A DNA stretch of 64,000 nt from Rhodospirillaceae bacterium (GTDB lineage Bacteria; Pseudomonadota; Alphaproteobacteria; Rhodospirillales; Rhodospirillaceae). Within the stretch, counting starts at the first letter, position 1. Each line of letters opens with the position of its first letter. The notes beneath the pieces were generated by a model, which worked only from the letters and a program-made list of their open reading frames with translations, searched no databases and was not told the DNA's origin. This document shows, piece by piece, positions 38,039 to 46,625 of this stretch. The position numbers and the translations under genes were made by a program. The stretch is taken from assembly GCA_028822445.1 (NCBI GenBank), contig JAPKDQ010000001.1, positions 186,001-250,000 of the forward strand, in the 5' to 3' direction.

Positions 38039-40894
38039 ATGGCACTTCTCAAAGAACCAGATTTTGGGACACCTAGCCCCAAGACCAACAGCACAGTCTC
38101 GCTCGAGATAGACGGATTAAGTGTTAAGGCGGAGCAAGGTGCAAGCATCATGCGCGCCGCTGCCCAGGCCGGTGTTTCTATTCCCAAATTGTGTGCAACA
38201 GACTCAGTTGATGCATTCGGGTCTTGCCGGTTGTGTTTGGTGGAAATCGATGGCCGCCGTGGCACGCCGTCTTCCTGCACCACGCCTGTGGCAGAGGGTA
38301 TGGTTGTCCGTACTCAGACACAGCGGTTGGCAGACCTCCGCCGTGGTGTCATGGAGCTCTATATCTCCGACCACCCTTTGGATTGCCTGACCTGCTCCGA
38401 CAACGGCGACTGTGAACTCCAGGACATGGCCGGTGTGGTCGGTCTCAGAGAGGTTCGTTACGGCTTTGACGGGGAAAACCACACCGCTTTGGGCAAAGAC
38501 GAGAGCAACCCGTATTTCGATTACGATCCGTCCAAATGCATCGCCTGCTCTCGCTGTGTGCGGGCCTGCGACGAGGTGCAGGGCACGCTGGCATTAACCA
38601 TCGAAGGGCGTGGATTTGCCTCACGTGTCGCAGCCGGCATGAGCGAAAGCTTCTTCGATTCGGAATGCGTGTCCTGTGGCGCCTGCGTTCAGGCCTGTCC
38701 GACGGCGACGCTGCAGGAGAAATCGGTGGTCGAACACGGTGTGCCCGATCGTACGGTGCAGACAACATGTGCGTATTGCGGCGTCGGTTGCTCCTTCAAC
38801 GCCGAGCTCAAGGGAGACCAGGTCATACGCATGGTGCCGTCTAAAGATGGCAAGGCCAACCACGGTCATTCCTGCGTTAAAGGCCGCTTCGCCTGGGGCT
38901 ATGCGACCCACAAAGACCGCATCACCAGCCCCATGATCCGCGACAAAATCACTGACCCTTGGCGCGAAGTCAGTTGGGGCCAGGCCATTGAGTTCGCCGC
39001 TGCACAACTCAAGAAGACCCAGGCGACCTATGGCCGGAAATCCATCGGCGCAATATCGTCCAGCCGATGCACCATCGAAGAAGTTTGGGCGGTTGTGCGG
39101 ATGACACGCACGGCGTTCGCCAACAACAACATCGATACCTGTGCCCGGGTGTGTCATTCCCCCACTGGGTATGGCTTGAAGCAAACCTTTGGCACCTCAG
39201 CCGGCACCCAACACTTTGATAGCGTGGAAGACTCCGATGTCATTTTGGTGATTGGTGCCAATCCGACAGATGCTCATCCTGTGTTTGCTTCACAGATGAA
39301 ACGGCGCCTGCGCCAAGGGGCGAAGGTTATTGTCGCGGACCCCCGCGCGATTGACCTGGTGCGCACGCCCCATGTGGAAGCCGCTCATCACCTACCACTT
39401 TTGCCCGGCACCAACGTGCCCCTCGTTAATGCGTTGGCTCATGTTGCCGCGACTGAAGGACTGCTCGATGACGCGTTTATTCAGTCCCGGTGTGAGAGCG
39501 GTTCATTTGCCGAGTGGCTTGAGTTTATTAAGCGGGACGAAAATTCTCCCGAGACTGTGGCGGAAATCACAGGTGTGCCGGCGGAAGGCATCCGGGCGGC
39601 TGCCCGCCTATACGCCACGGCAGGCAACGCCGCTATCTATTACGGTTTGGGTGTCACCGAGCACAGCCAGGGCTCCACTATGGTCATGGGGATGGCAAAC
39701 TTGGCCATGGCTACCGGCAATATTGGCCGCAGTGGTGTTGGTGTGAATCCTCTGCGCGGGCAAAATAATGTGCAGGGGTCTTGCGATATGGGATCGTTCC
39801 CTCACGAATTTTCGGGTTACCGGCCAGTTTCAGACGAGGTGGTCCGGGCGGAATTCGAAGCCGCCTGGGGTGTGCCGCAAGATGGGGAGACTGGTTACCG
39901 AATCCCTAATATGCTGGATGAGGCCTGCGGTGGAGGGTTTAAAGGTCTCTATGTGCAAGGTGAAGACATCGCTCAGTCAGACCCGAATACCCTGCACGTT
40001 GAAGAAGCGCTTCGCGCCCTGGACGTCCTGATCGTCCAGGACTTGTTTTTGAATGAAACCGCCCGATTCGCACATGTATTCCTGCCAGGCACATCGTTCC
40101 TGGAAAAAGACGGATGCTTTATCAATGCCGAGCGGCGCATCAACCGTGTCCGGCCGGTTACAAAATCAGCTACTGGCAAAGATGAGTGGGAAGTGACCCA
40201 AGATCTCGCTAACGCTCTCGGCTATGACAAGATGAATTTCACGTCTGCCGCTGAAATTATGGACGAAATCGCTGCCTTAACACCGTCTTTTACCGATGTA
40301 TCCCACGCTATGCTTGATGAAAAGGGCAGCGTGCAATGGCCGTGTAATGCAGATGCGCCGGAGGGCACGCCAATCATGCACGTGGATGAATTTGTGCGGG
40401 GCAAGGGCCATTTCGTTCTGACGGAGTTTGTGCCGACTACGGAAAAAGCCAACCGCAAGTTCCCCATGTTGCTGACCACCGGACGTGTTTTGTCTCAGTA
40501 CAATGTCGGCGCTCAGACACGGCGGACAGAGAACACTCAATGGTGGGAAGAGGATGTCCTGGAAATACATCCATCCGATGCAGAGGTGCGTGGAATTCAA
40601 GACGGGCACTGGGTGTCTTTACGTAGCCGTAAAGGTGAGATTACGCTGAAGGCTGTATTGTCCGAGCGGATGGCCCCCGGCGTCGTCTACACCACATTCC
40701 ACCATCCTGAAACCGGAGCTAATGTGGTGACCACGGAAAACTCGGACTGGGCAACGGAGTGCCCTGAATACAAGGTGACAGCTGTGGAAGTGACGCCGGC
40801 CAATCATCGGTCTGCGTGGCAGGAAGACTACGCAGCCAGCACGCCCAAATTGCGAATAGTAGCTGAGCCATCTGCGTTGGAGCCAGCGGAGTAA
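38039..40894 (+). CDS. fdsA: Formate dehydrogenase, alpha subunit (molybdenum catalytic subunit)
   Basis: The 951-residue subunit oxidises formate to CO2 at a molybdenum bis-MGD centre. Clusters can be read in order. A [2Fe-2S] site uses C52, C63, C66 and C80. A His-Cys site lies in DHPLDCLTCSDNGDCELQD. Two ferredoxin-type [4Fe-4S] motifs lie in CIACSRCVRAC and CVSCGACVQAC, and a proximal cluster in TTCAYCGVGC. The molybdenum ligand is C372 in RVCHSPTG, so this is the cysteine, not selenocysteine, form. It is soluble, with no Tat signal, as expected for the Fds complex. Confidence 0.97.
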   Translation: MALLKEPDFGTPSPKTNSTVSLEIDGLSVKAEQGASIMRAAAQAGVSIPKLCATDSVDAFGSCRLCLVEIDGRRGTPSSCTTPVAEGMVVRTQTQRLADLRRGVMELYISDHPLDCLTCSDNGDCELQDMAGVVGLREVRYGFDGENHTALGKDESNPYFDYDPSKCIACSRCVRACDEVQGTLALTIEGRGFASRVAAGMSESFFDSECVSCGACVQACPTATLQEKSVVEHGVPDRTVQTTCAYCGVGCSFNAELKGDQVIRMVPSKDGKANHGHSCVKGRFAWGYATHKDRITSPMIRDKITDPWREVSWGQAIEFAAAQLKKTQATYGRKSIGAISSSRCTIEEVWAVVRMTRTAFANNNIDTCARVCHSPTGYGLKQTFGTSAGTQHFDSVEDSDVILVIGANPTDAHPVFASQMKRRLRQGAKVIVADPRAIDLVRTPHVEAAHHLPLLPGTNVPLVNALAHVAATEGLLDDAFIQSRCESGSFAEWLEFIKRDENSPETVAEITGVPAEGIRAAARLYATAGNAAIYYGLGVTEHSQGSTMVMGMANLAMATGNIGRSGVGVNPLRGQNNVQGSCDMGSFPHEFSGYRPVSDEVVRAEFEAAWGVPQDGETGYRIPNMLDEACGGGFKGLYVQGEDIAQSDPNTLHVEEALRALDVLIVQDLFLNETARFAHVFLPGTSFLEKDGCFINAERRINRVRPVTKSATGKDEWEVTQDLANALGYDKMNFTSAAEIMDEIAALTPSFTDVSHAMLDEKGSVQWPCNADAPEGTPIMHVDEFVRGKGHFVLTEFVPTTEKANRKFPMLLTTGRVLSQYNVGAQTRRTENTQWWEEDVLEIHPSDAEVRGIQDGHWVSLRSRKGEITLKAVLSERMAPGVVYTTFHHPETGANVVTTENSDWATECPEYKVTAVEVTPANHRSAWQEDYAASTPKLRIVAEPSALEPAE

Positions 40895-40895
40895 C

Positions 40896-41699
40896 GTGGT
40901 TGAAATCACCTACCACGGGACACCACCGCCAACCGACCGTATCATTAAAACGAGCGGCCAGAGTGCCTCACCGGATTGGGATGTGCCTGAAGAAACCCCG
41001 ATTGCCTTTGTTTACAATCAGCGCAACTACGTGGTCATGCTGGCGACGCCAGCCGACTTGTCGGACTTTGCGGTTGGGTTTTCTCTGACGGAACGGGTTA
41101 TCGATAGCGCGGATGAAATTTCTACGATCAATATTCATCAGCAAGAGAGGGGCATTGACCTCCGATTCAAAATTAGGTCAGATCGAATCGATCGGCTTGA
41201 TGTGCGCCAGCAGCGGCGTAATATGGTTGGCCGTGCCGGATGCGGGGTCTGTGGTCTGGAAAATGCGGAGGTGTTTTTTGAATCACTGCCACTAGTGACG
41301 GATAAAAGAGTTTCTTTGTCACAAACGGCACTGACCAAAGCTCATGCAGACTTTGATACCCATCAGCCGCTGAGCGCGCGCACCCGCACCGTGCATGGCG
41401 CGGCTTGGGCGTCGACTGGCGGTGAGATCAAGCTAGTGCGTGAAGACGTGGGGCGCCATAATGCGTTAGACAAACTCATCGGGGCCCTTGCCTCTAACGG
41501 AGCTGACTTTGGTGATGGTTTTGTCATGATCTCGAGCCGTTGTTCCTACGAAATCATTGAGAAATCTGCCCGCGTCGGCATTAAGGCTGTAGCAGCGCTC
41601 TCGGGGCCAACCGCGTTTGCATTGAAAAAAGCCGCCGAAGCCAACATGGCGCTTTACTGTCGGTCGGATGATGAGTTTGTGGAAACGGTTTCAGATTAA
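40896..41699 (+). CDS. fdhD: Formate dehydrogenase accessory sulfurtransferase FdhD
   Basis: FdhD (FdsC in Fds operons) transfers sulfur to the molybdenum cofactor before insertion into FdsA. The 267-residue protein has FSLTERVI, the conserved cysteine pair in AGCGVCGLEN, HGAAWAS, VREDVGRHNALDKLIG and SSRCSYEIIEKSA. The start is GTG one base after the fdsA stop. It is the last gene of the operon; the small delta subunit usual in fdsGBACD operons does not follow. Confidence 0.96.
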   Translation: MVEITYHGTPPPTDRIIKTSGQSASPDWDVPEETPIAFVYNQRNYVVMLATPADLSDFAVGFSLTERVIDSADEISTINIHQQERGIDLRFKIRSDRIDRLDVRQQRRNMVGRAGCGVCGLENAEVFFESLPLVTDKRVSLSQTALTKAHADFDTHQPLSARTRTVHGAAWASTGGEIKLVREDVGRHNALDKLIGALASNGADFGDGFVMISSRCSYEIIEKSARVGIKAVAALSGPTAFALKKAAEANMALYCRSDDEFVETVSD

Positions 41700-41719
41700 G
41701 GGCAGCGCGAGGTTCAAAA

Positions 41720-41803
41720 AACAAAACCGCCACCGGTTCCCCGACGACGGTTCTTAGAGGTTAACCTATGCCGAGGCATTAGGAACCGGCAGTGGCAATT
41801 TTT
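41720..41803. terminator. Bidirectional terminator between the C1 operon and the TonB operon
   Basis: GCCACCGGTTCC (41729-41740) pairs with GGAACCGG plus GTGGC (41782-41796, two-base bulge). On the plus strand the right arm is followed by AATTTTTTG. On the minus strand the left arm is followed by a T-rich run as well. The right arm lies inside the last codons of the TPR gene. The loop holds a small palindrome, AGGTTAACCT. The structure should stop transcription from both sides. Confidence 0.7.
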
Positions 41804-43131
41804 TGATCAAGGAAGCGAATCCATTTCCCAGCATCCGATTTCGTATTCTTGAAGCGGGCGGAACGCGCCATCGAACGTTTGGCGGCTGTGAAACGCTCAC
41901 GCTCGAGTTGGGTAATCCCAATAAGCATCCACACCATGCCTTCCTCGTTTTTGCGCAGTCCCTTCTTTTCCAGGCTCTTCTTCAAAGCGGCTTCAGCGTC
42001 AGCCCATTGTTCATTTTGAAGGAAAGCTTGGCCAAGACGATATGATAACTTTCCCTTTTTTGAGCCGTTAGCCGCATCCCGTAGCGGTGGGATGGCTTTG
42101 TTGAATTCACGGGAATTGAAGTAGGAGTTGGCCAGAATTTCAAGATTTTCCGGCGTGCGCTTAATGAGTTTAGCTTTAAAGCCACGCTCCATGACCTCAG
42201 CCGCCTTGATGGGCGTCTCATGGTACATGTACATGCGAGCCAGACGGACAAGCTCTGAATCTTTGTCGAGGAAGCCTTGCTTGTCAGCCATGACAAGCAC
42301 CTGGAACGATTGTTTGTCTTTTCCGAGTTCGCCGTATAGAGCAGCCAGTTGCAGGAAGTAGGTTTTTTTGGTCGGGAATAAGTCGACCATGATTTCAAGC
42401 AGGTCTGCACCGGCAGGGTAATCCTCGAGCTCAAAGTACGCTGCAAGAAGAAGCTGATACCACTGTTCTCTTGGCTCGGCTTGCACTAATTCACCAAACT
42501 CGTCTTCTCGTGGCTGGGCGTGTATATCGATCGCTTCGATGATCAATGGGATAGCAACGATGTATTGCTCGACCTGGTAGTAGGCGTTGGACAACAGCAC
42601 TAGGGCCCCAGGGTTGACCGTTTCGACTTCCCGGCGCCACTCTTCAAGAATACGAATGGCGTCCTGATAGCGTTCCACAACCATGTAGAGCTGGCCGAGG
42701 TTGTACTTGGTCGAGATGACCTGACCCGGAGGAAGGCCGATGCCTTCTAATGGGTTGCTAAGGTTGATGGCGTTTTGGAACGACTGAATAGCGCCGTTGT
42801 AGTTTTCCTGCTCAGCATACAAATACGCGAAGGTCATCCAGATCGATGCTTTTTCGTATTCATTGGTCTTTTTATTAGCTAGTCCTTCACGAAGCTGAAT
42901 GTCTGCGGTTGCGTAGTCTTTTAGCTCAATTGCTTCCTGAGCCAAGGTCAAAGTTTCATAGGTCGCCTTCTTCATCGACTGAACTCTGATGGTCTTCGGC
43001 TTCTTTGGCTTTGCTTCTTCTTGAGCGAATGCAGCGCTTCCTGTGAATACCGGTCCGACAGTGTCAGCGCCATTTGCTCCAAACAGCACGGCGAAGCTGA
43101 CAACGCTCCCTAGTACGGTTTTCATGCTCAT
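41779..43131 (-). CDS. Secreted TPR-repeat protein of the TonB/ExbB/DUF3450 operon
   Basis: The 450-residue protein has a signal peptide (MKTVLGSVVSFAVLFG up to ...GSAAFAQEE). It is then built of TPR-like helical pairs across residues 60-440 (YNGAIQSFQNAINLSNP, RYQDAIRILEEW, EFNKAIPPLRDAA, QWADAEAALKKSLEK). It is the last gene of the operon. The ATG at 43131 is preceded by AGGAGG at good spacing. It would sit in the periplasm and may scaffold contacts between TonB and an outer-membrane partner; this is inferred from the operon alone. Confidence 0.88.
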   Translation of the reverse strand: MSMKTVLGSVVSFAVLFGANGADTVGPVFTGSAAFAQEEAKPKKPKTIRVQSMKKATYETLTLAQEAIELKDYATADIQLREGLANKKTNEYEKASIWMTFAYLYAEQENYNGAIQSFQNAINLSNPLEGIGLPPGQVISTKYNLGQLYMVVERYQDAIRILEEWRREVETVNPGALVLLSNAYYQVEQYIVAIPLIIEAIDIHAQPREDEFGELVQAEPREQWYQLLLAAYFELEDYPAGADLLEIMVDLFPTKKTYFLQLAALYGELGKDKQSFQVLVMADKQGFLDKDSELVRLARMYMYHETPIKAAEVMERGFKAKLIKRTPENLEILANSYFNSREFNKAIPPLRDAANGSKKGKLSYRLGQAFLQNEQWADAEAALKKSLEKKGLRKNEEGMVWMLIGITQLERERFTAAKRSMARSARFKNTKSDAGKWIRFLDQKIATAGS

Positions 43132-43188
43132 TCGGTCTTGCCTCCTCTGGCGCGGTTTTTTAGGCCGCAAACTTTAAGTGTATCTGGC

Positions 43189-43809
43189 TTATTGTTCGAG
43201 TTCGAAGGTGATAACCACCTGGTTGCCGGAGCGCCTAGCAGGGCGACCATCGACAATTTTAGGTTTGTATTTCCAACGTGCGAGAGCCCGCTCAGCGGCA
43301 CGCTCAAAATAGCCAGTCGGTTCTGCTACCACGACCTCGATGTCTTCGACGCTGCCGCTTTCCGTAATGGTGAACTCAAGTTGCACCCAGCCGTTTATAC
43401 CTCGTGACGCTGCGCGTTGGGGGTACTGCGGTGGAACTCGAACTAGTGGAATGGCATCGCCATCTGTAGGGGCAGAAAGGCCTGAGCGGTCGAGGTTAAG
43501 GCCTCGCCCCATAGCAGGTGCGTTGATGCCGACGCCACCGGAATCAGGGGCCGTGTTGTTGGCTAAGTTCATCGGCGGCGGCGGCGGGGGGGTGTCAGGC
43601 TTGTCTGGACGGTCTGGAATAGCCCGGTCTCTAGCCTGAACTGCTTCATCCCGCTGAACCCGAGTAAAATCAATAGCAGCCCCTTTAACTTCGTCGGTGA
43701 TAGCGTCCATCCCGTTGTTGATGAGGAAATTCATCAACCAGAACAGGGCAATGGTTACGATGACAGCTAAGGGGAGAGAAACCCCGATGCGCATAGTGTT
43801 GGAATTCAT
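43189..43809 (-). CDS. TonB family energy transducer
   Basis: The 206-residue protein has one N-terminal membrane anchor (SLPLAVIVTIALFWLMNFLI). A proline-rich spacer follows (DKPDTPPPPPPMN), then a C-terminal TonB domain with VPPQYPQRAASRGINGWV, VVVAEPTGYFERAA and RWKYKPKIVDG. It transmits energy from the ExbB/ExbD motors to an outer-membrane receptor. The spacer is short compared with E. coli TonB, which fits the TonB2-like group whose reach is extended by TtpC-like partners. Confidence 0.93.
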   Translation of the reverse strand: MNSNTMRIGVSLPLAVIVTIALFWLMNFLINNGMDAITDEVKGAAIDFTRVQRDEAVQARDRAIPDRPDKPDTPPPPPPMNLANNTAPDSGGVGINAPAMGRGLNLDRSGLSAPTDGDAIPLVRVPPQYPQRAASRGINGWVQLEFTITESGSVEDIEVVVAEPTGYFERAAERALARWKYKPKIVDGRPARRSGNQVVITFELEQ

Positions 43810-43896
43810 TGCTTACTTTCCCTGTCAGTGGAGTGTCGTGTTTACTTATGACGATCTCCGGAGATAGTACCTTGGGGCTAGCCCGTCAGTATCCGC

Positions 43897-44301
43897 TTAT
43901 TCTTTAGCCGTCGATATTGCCGTTGCAGGAGCCCCAGCTTGGCGCACCTGGTCCATAACCTGCATCAGAATGCCAGATTTAGACTTCTTGTCAGCTTGGA
44001 TAACTACAGAACCCAGTGGATTTTCAGCCAAAAGCTTCTCAACGCCAGCCCGAACGGCTCGGACGTCGACTTCTTTGTTGTCCATCCAGACCGAGTCACC
44101 AGGCCCGATCGCGATTAAAATGCTCACACGGCGTTGATCTTGCGCCGTTTGTGCCTCTGGGCGGATAACTTCTAGGCCAGATTGCTTCACGAATGTCGCG
44201 GTGACGATGAAGAAGATCAACATGATGAACACGATGTCTAGCATCGGTGTCATGTCGACAGCAGCTTCATCCTTTTCTTTTGCAGCGAGACGAGATGCCA
44301 C
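43897..44301 (-). CDS. ExbD/TolR family protein 2
   Basis: This 134-residue single-span protein has VDMTPMLDIVFIMLIFFIVTATF, whose Asp in the membrane segment carries protons. The periplasmic domain includes VIRPEAQTA and VVIQADKKSKSG. It is the second of two ExbD-type genes in a row; the two share the membrane segment nearly exactly and differ in the periplasmic part. Confidence 0.93.
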   Translation of the reverse strand: MASRLAAKEKDEAAVDMTPMLDIVFIMLIFFIVTATFVKQSGLEVIRPEAQTAQDQRRVSILIAIGPGDSVWMDNKEVDVRAVRAGVEKLLAENPLGSVVIQADKKSKSGILMQVMDQVRQAGAPATAISTAKE

Positions 44302-44318
44302 AGTTTTCCTCCGTTACC

Positions 44319-44720
44319 TTATTGAAGCTCGGCGATGGAAACACCGGCAGCGCCTGCAAGGCGTGCCTGATCCATAACGCCAACCATGAGGTTGCTTTCT
44401 GATTGGGGGTGGGCCTGCACCACAACAGAGCTGTCAGGGTTTTCCGCAATCAATCGTTCAACGTTGGCACGTACTGCCCGAACATCAATGTCGCGACCTT
44501 CCATCGAGATGATCCCGACCTCTGAAATCGAAACTAGAATAGTGACATTTTTTGTTTCGGGCGGTGGTTCGTCAGAATCTGGACGGGTCACGTCCAAGCC
44601 ACGTTCGTTGATAAAGGTCGCGGTTACGATGAAGAAGATCAGCATGATGAACACGATGTCTAGCATCGGGGTCATGTCGACTTCTGCTTCGTCCGCTCCT
44701 GCCTTATGACGTCTTGCCAC
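44319..44720 (-). CDS. ExbD/TolR family protein 1
   Basis: The 133-residue ExbD-type protein has EVDMTPMLDIVFIMLIFFIVTATF and a periplasmic part with LDVTRPDSDEPPPE and VVVQAHPQSES. It lies 10 bases after the ExbB gene. Two distinct ExbD subunits in one operon could form a heterodimeric stator plug. Confidence 0.93.
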   Translation of the reverse strand: MARRHKAGADEAEVDMTPMLDIVFIMLIFFIVTATFINERGLDVTRPDSDEPPPETKNVTILVSISEVGIISMEGRDIDVRAVRANVERLIAENPDSSVVVQAHPQSESNLMVGVMDQARLAGAAGVSIAELQ

Positions 44721-44730
44721 TTAGGCCTCC

Positions 44731-45258
44731 TTAGTAGTCAAGCTCGAGATGGTCAGCCACCTCAAGAACTTCCGTTTGAGCCCGACGGGCCAACTGGAAG
44801 CTAAAATAAAGACCGGATAGGGCTGCAACCATGCCCGACATCGTTGGAATGGTGGCCTTTGATACGCCGCCGGCCATTGCACGAGGGTTAGAGGAGCCGG
44901 TGATCGCCATGACGTCGAAGACTTCGACCATGCCGGTCACCGTTCCCAACAATCCGAACATCGGGCACAGGGCCACTAGGGTGGCGATAAAGCCAAGTCC
45001 CACTGTGGTGTTTTCCCGTACGGTCGAGATCAACTGATTGCGGACCTGGTGGGCGTACCAGGACTTACGGTCCGTACGTGCGTTCCACTGGTCAGTCACC
45101 TCTTTGACAATGCGTTTATGAAACACACCGAAGTAGATGAACCGCTCCACGATCAAGGCCCACATACAGAATGTGATGACCATGATCGCGTTTAGGACCG
45201 GCCCGCCCTTTTCCAGAAAGGATTGAATCTGGCCAAAGATGTCGAACTCGCCGCCCAT
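44731..45258 (-). CDS. MotA/TolQ/ExbB family proton channel (short form)
   Basis: This 175-residue ExbB-type protein has an N-terminal span (GPVLNAIMVITFCMWALIVERFIYFGVF) and the conserved GLGFIATLVALCPMFGLLGTVTGMVEVFDVMA pore region, followed by GVSKATIPTMSGMVAALSGLYF. With the ExbD proteins it should form a proton-driven motor. Its start overlaps the stop of the TtpC-like gene by one base. Confidence 0.94.
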   Translation of the reverse strand: MGGEFDIFGQIQSFLEKGGPVLNAIMVITFCMWALIVERFIYFGVFHKRIVKEVTDQWNARTDRKSWYAHQVRNQLISTVRENTTVGLGFIATLVALCPMFGLLGTVTGMVEVFDVMAITGSSNPRAMAGGVSKATIPTMSGMVAALSGLYFSFQLARRAQTEVLEVADHLELDY

Positions 45259-46625
45259 TAGGACTTCTCAGCGTGGCTCGCAATGATCCCAGCGCTCTGT
45301 TCTTCAAGCACCTCAATCACTGCCTTGGACCGACCTGAAGCAATTGAGTGCATCAGGATCAGCGGAATGGCAGCAACCAGACCTAGAACGGTCGTGATCA
45401 ACGCCTGAGAGATACCACCAGCCATCATCTTGGGGTCGCCCGTACCGAACAGGGTGATCGCCTGGAATGTCTCGATCATCCCGGTAACCGTGCCGAGAAG
45501 GCCCATCATTGGTGAGATGGCGGCAAGGACCTTAATCGTGGATAGGCCACGTTCGAGGCTTGGCAGTTCCTTGAGTATAGCGTCATCGAGCTTTAGCTGA
45601 AGGTTCTCGACACTCATGCCCCGGTTTTGCTCATAGGCTTGCATGATGCGGCCCAAGGGGTTGTCGGTGTTTGCAGAGCTGCTTTTTTTCTGGGCGCTAA
45701 CCTTGGCCCCTGTAAGGGACAGGCTAACAATGCGAACCAGGGCTAAAGCGATACCAAGGACCAAGAGAGTGATGATCACGTAGCCAACGAGGCCACCTTG
45801 ATCGATCCGCTCTTGCAAGGATGGTGTCTGCACCAGAAGACCAAGCAGAGCCCCACGTGAGGGGTCAACTGCTGCTGTTACGACACCAGACGTGGCTTCA
45901 AAGGTGTCTTCACCTGCGGAGACAAACACGGATCCGGGTTGGCGAGCCAGTTCCGTTAGACGGCCTGTTTCGCTGAGGTAGTCAACGAACTTACCATCGG
46001 AAAGGGCACTAAACGGACCGATACGAACGACATCGGCGATTGCTTCTTTGCCGTCAACGGAGACCACAGGAGCCTGATAACGAACGACTTGGCCTTGGGC
46101 CGTAGCTTCTTCAAGCAACGTGTACCAAAGCTGTTCGAGCTGAGCCAACTGAGGCAGTTCTGTGCTCTGTGCCAGTTTGTCGATTGCTTTTTCACGGTCG
46201 GGCATCTGAGAACTGATCAAAGATTGTCCGAGTTGGCCACGGGTATCACCCGCGACCTGGCGCACTACACCGAATAGCTCACCGAAAGCTCCAAGGCGTT
46301 CTTCGAGAACAGCTTCTAGCTCGGCAAGGCGGATTTCGTTTTCTTGGAAGGTCGCTTCGAGCTGTTCACTCAGGCGTTCTTCGCGGACAACGGCGGCCTT
46401 GGCTTCGTCCAGAAGACGTTGCTGATTAGCCTTGGCGTTCGTGAATTCACGAACGCGCTGATCGTTGGCCTTGTTGTCTGTCGTACGGCCTTGGCTAACG
46501 CGACTAAGAAGTTCTTGTAACGATGTGGCCGGAGCAGACTCTTGAGCCAGGGTTACAGGTGCCGAGACAGCGAGCCCAGAGGCCAGAAGAACTGCGGCAG
46601 TCAGAGTGTTGTTGAAGCGGTTCAT
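45258..46625 (-). CDS. TtpC-like MotA/TolQ/ExbB protein with periplasmic coiled-coil region
   Basis: The 455-residue protein starts with a signal peptide (LTAAVLLASGLAVSAPVTLAQE). A periplasmic coiled-coil of about 130 residues follows (NAKANQQRLLDEAKAAVVREERLSEQLE). A middle domain follows, and then a membrane part from about residue 280 with AISPMMGLLGTVTGMIETFQAITLFGTGDP. This is the TtpC design known from Vibrio TonB2 systems, where it is needed for energy transfer. It is coupled to the DUF3450 gene (four-base overlap) and to the short ExbB gene. Confidence 0.92.
   Translation of the reverse strand: MNRFNNTLTAAVLLASGLAVSAPVTLAQESAPATSLQELLSRVSQGRTTDNKANDQRVREFTNAKANQQRLLDEAKAAVVREERLSEQLEATFQENEIRLAELEAVLEERLGAFGELFGVVRQVAGDTRGQLGQSLISSQMPDREKAIDKLAQSTELPQLAQLEQLWYTLLEEATAQGQVVRYQAPVVSVDGKEAIADVVRIGPFSALSDGKFVDYLSETGRLTELARQPGSVFVSAGEDTFEATSGVVTAAVDPSRGALLGLLVQTPSLQERIDQGGLVGYVIITLLVLGIALALVRIVSLSLTGAKVSAQKKSSSANTDNPLGRIMQAYEQNRGMSVENLQLKLDDAILKELPSLERGLSTIKVLAAISPMMGLLGTVTGMIETFQAITLFGTGDPKMMAGGISQALITTVLGLVAAIPLILMHSIASGRSKAVIEVLEEQSAGIIASHAEKS

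Noticed and set aside
38621-39184. Long antisense frame (187 codons) within fdsA
   Set aside because: It lies opposite a well-supported catalytic subunit with GC-rich third positions, which commonly opens antisense frames.
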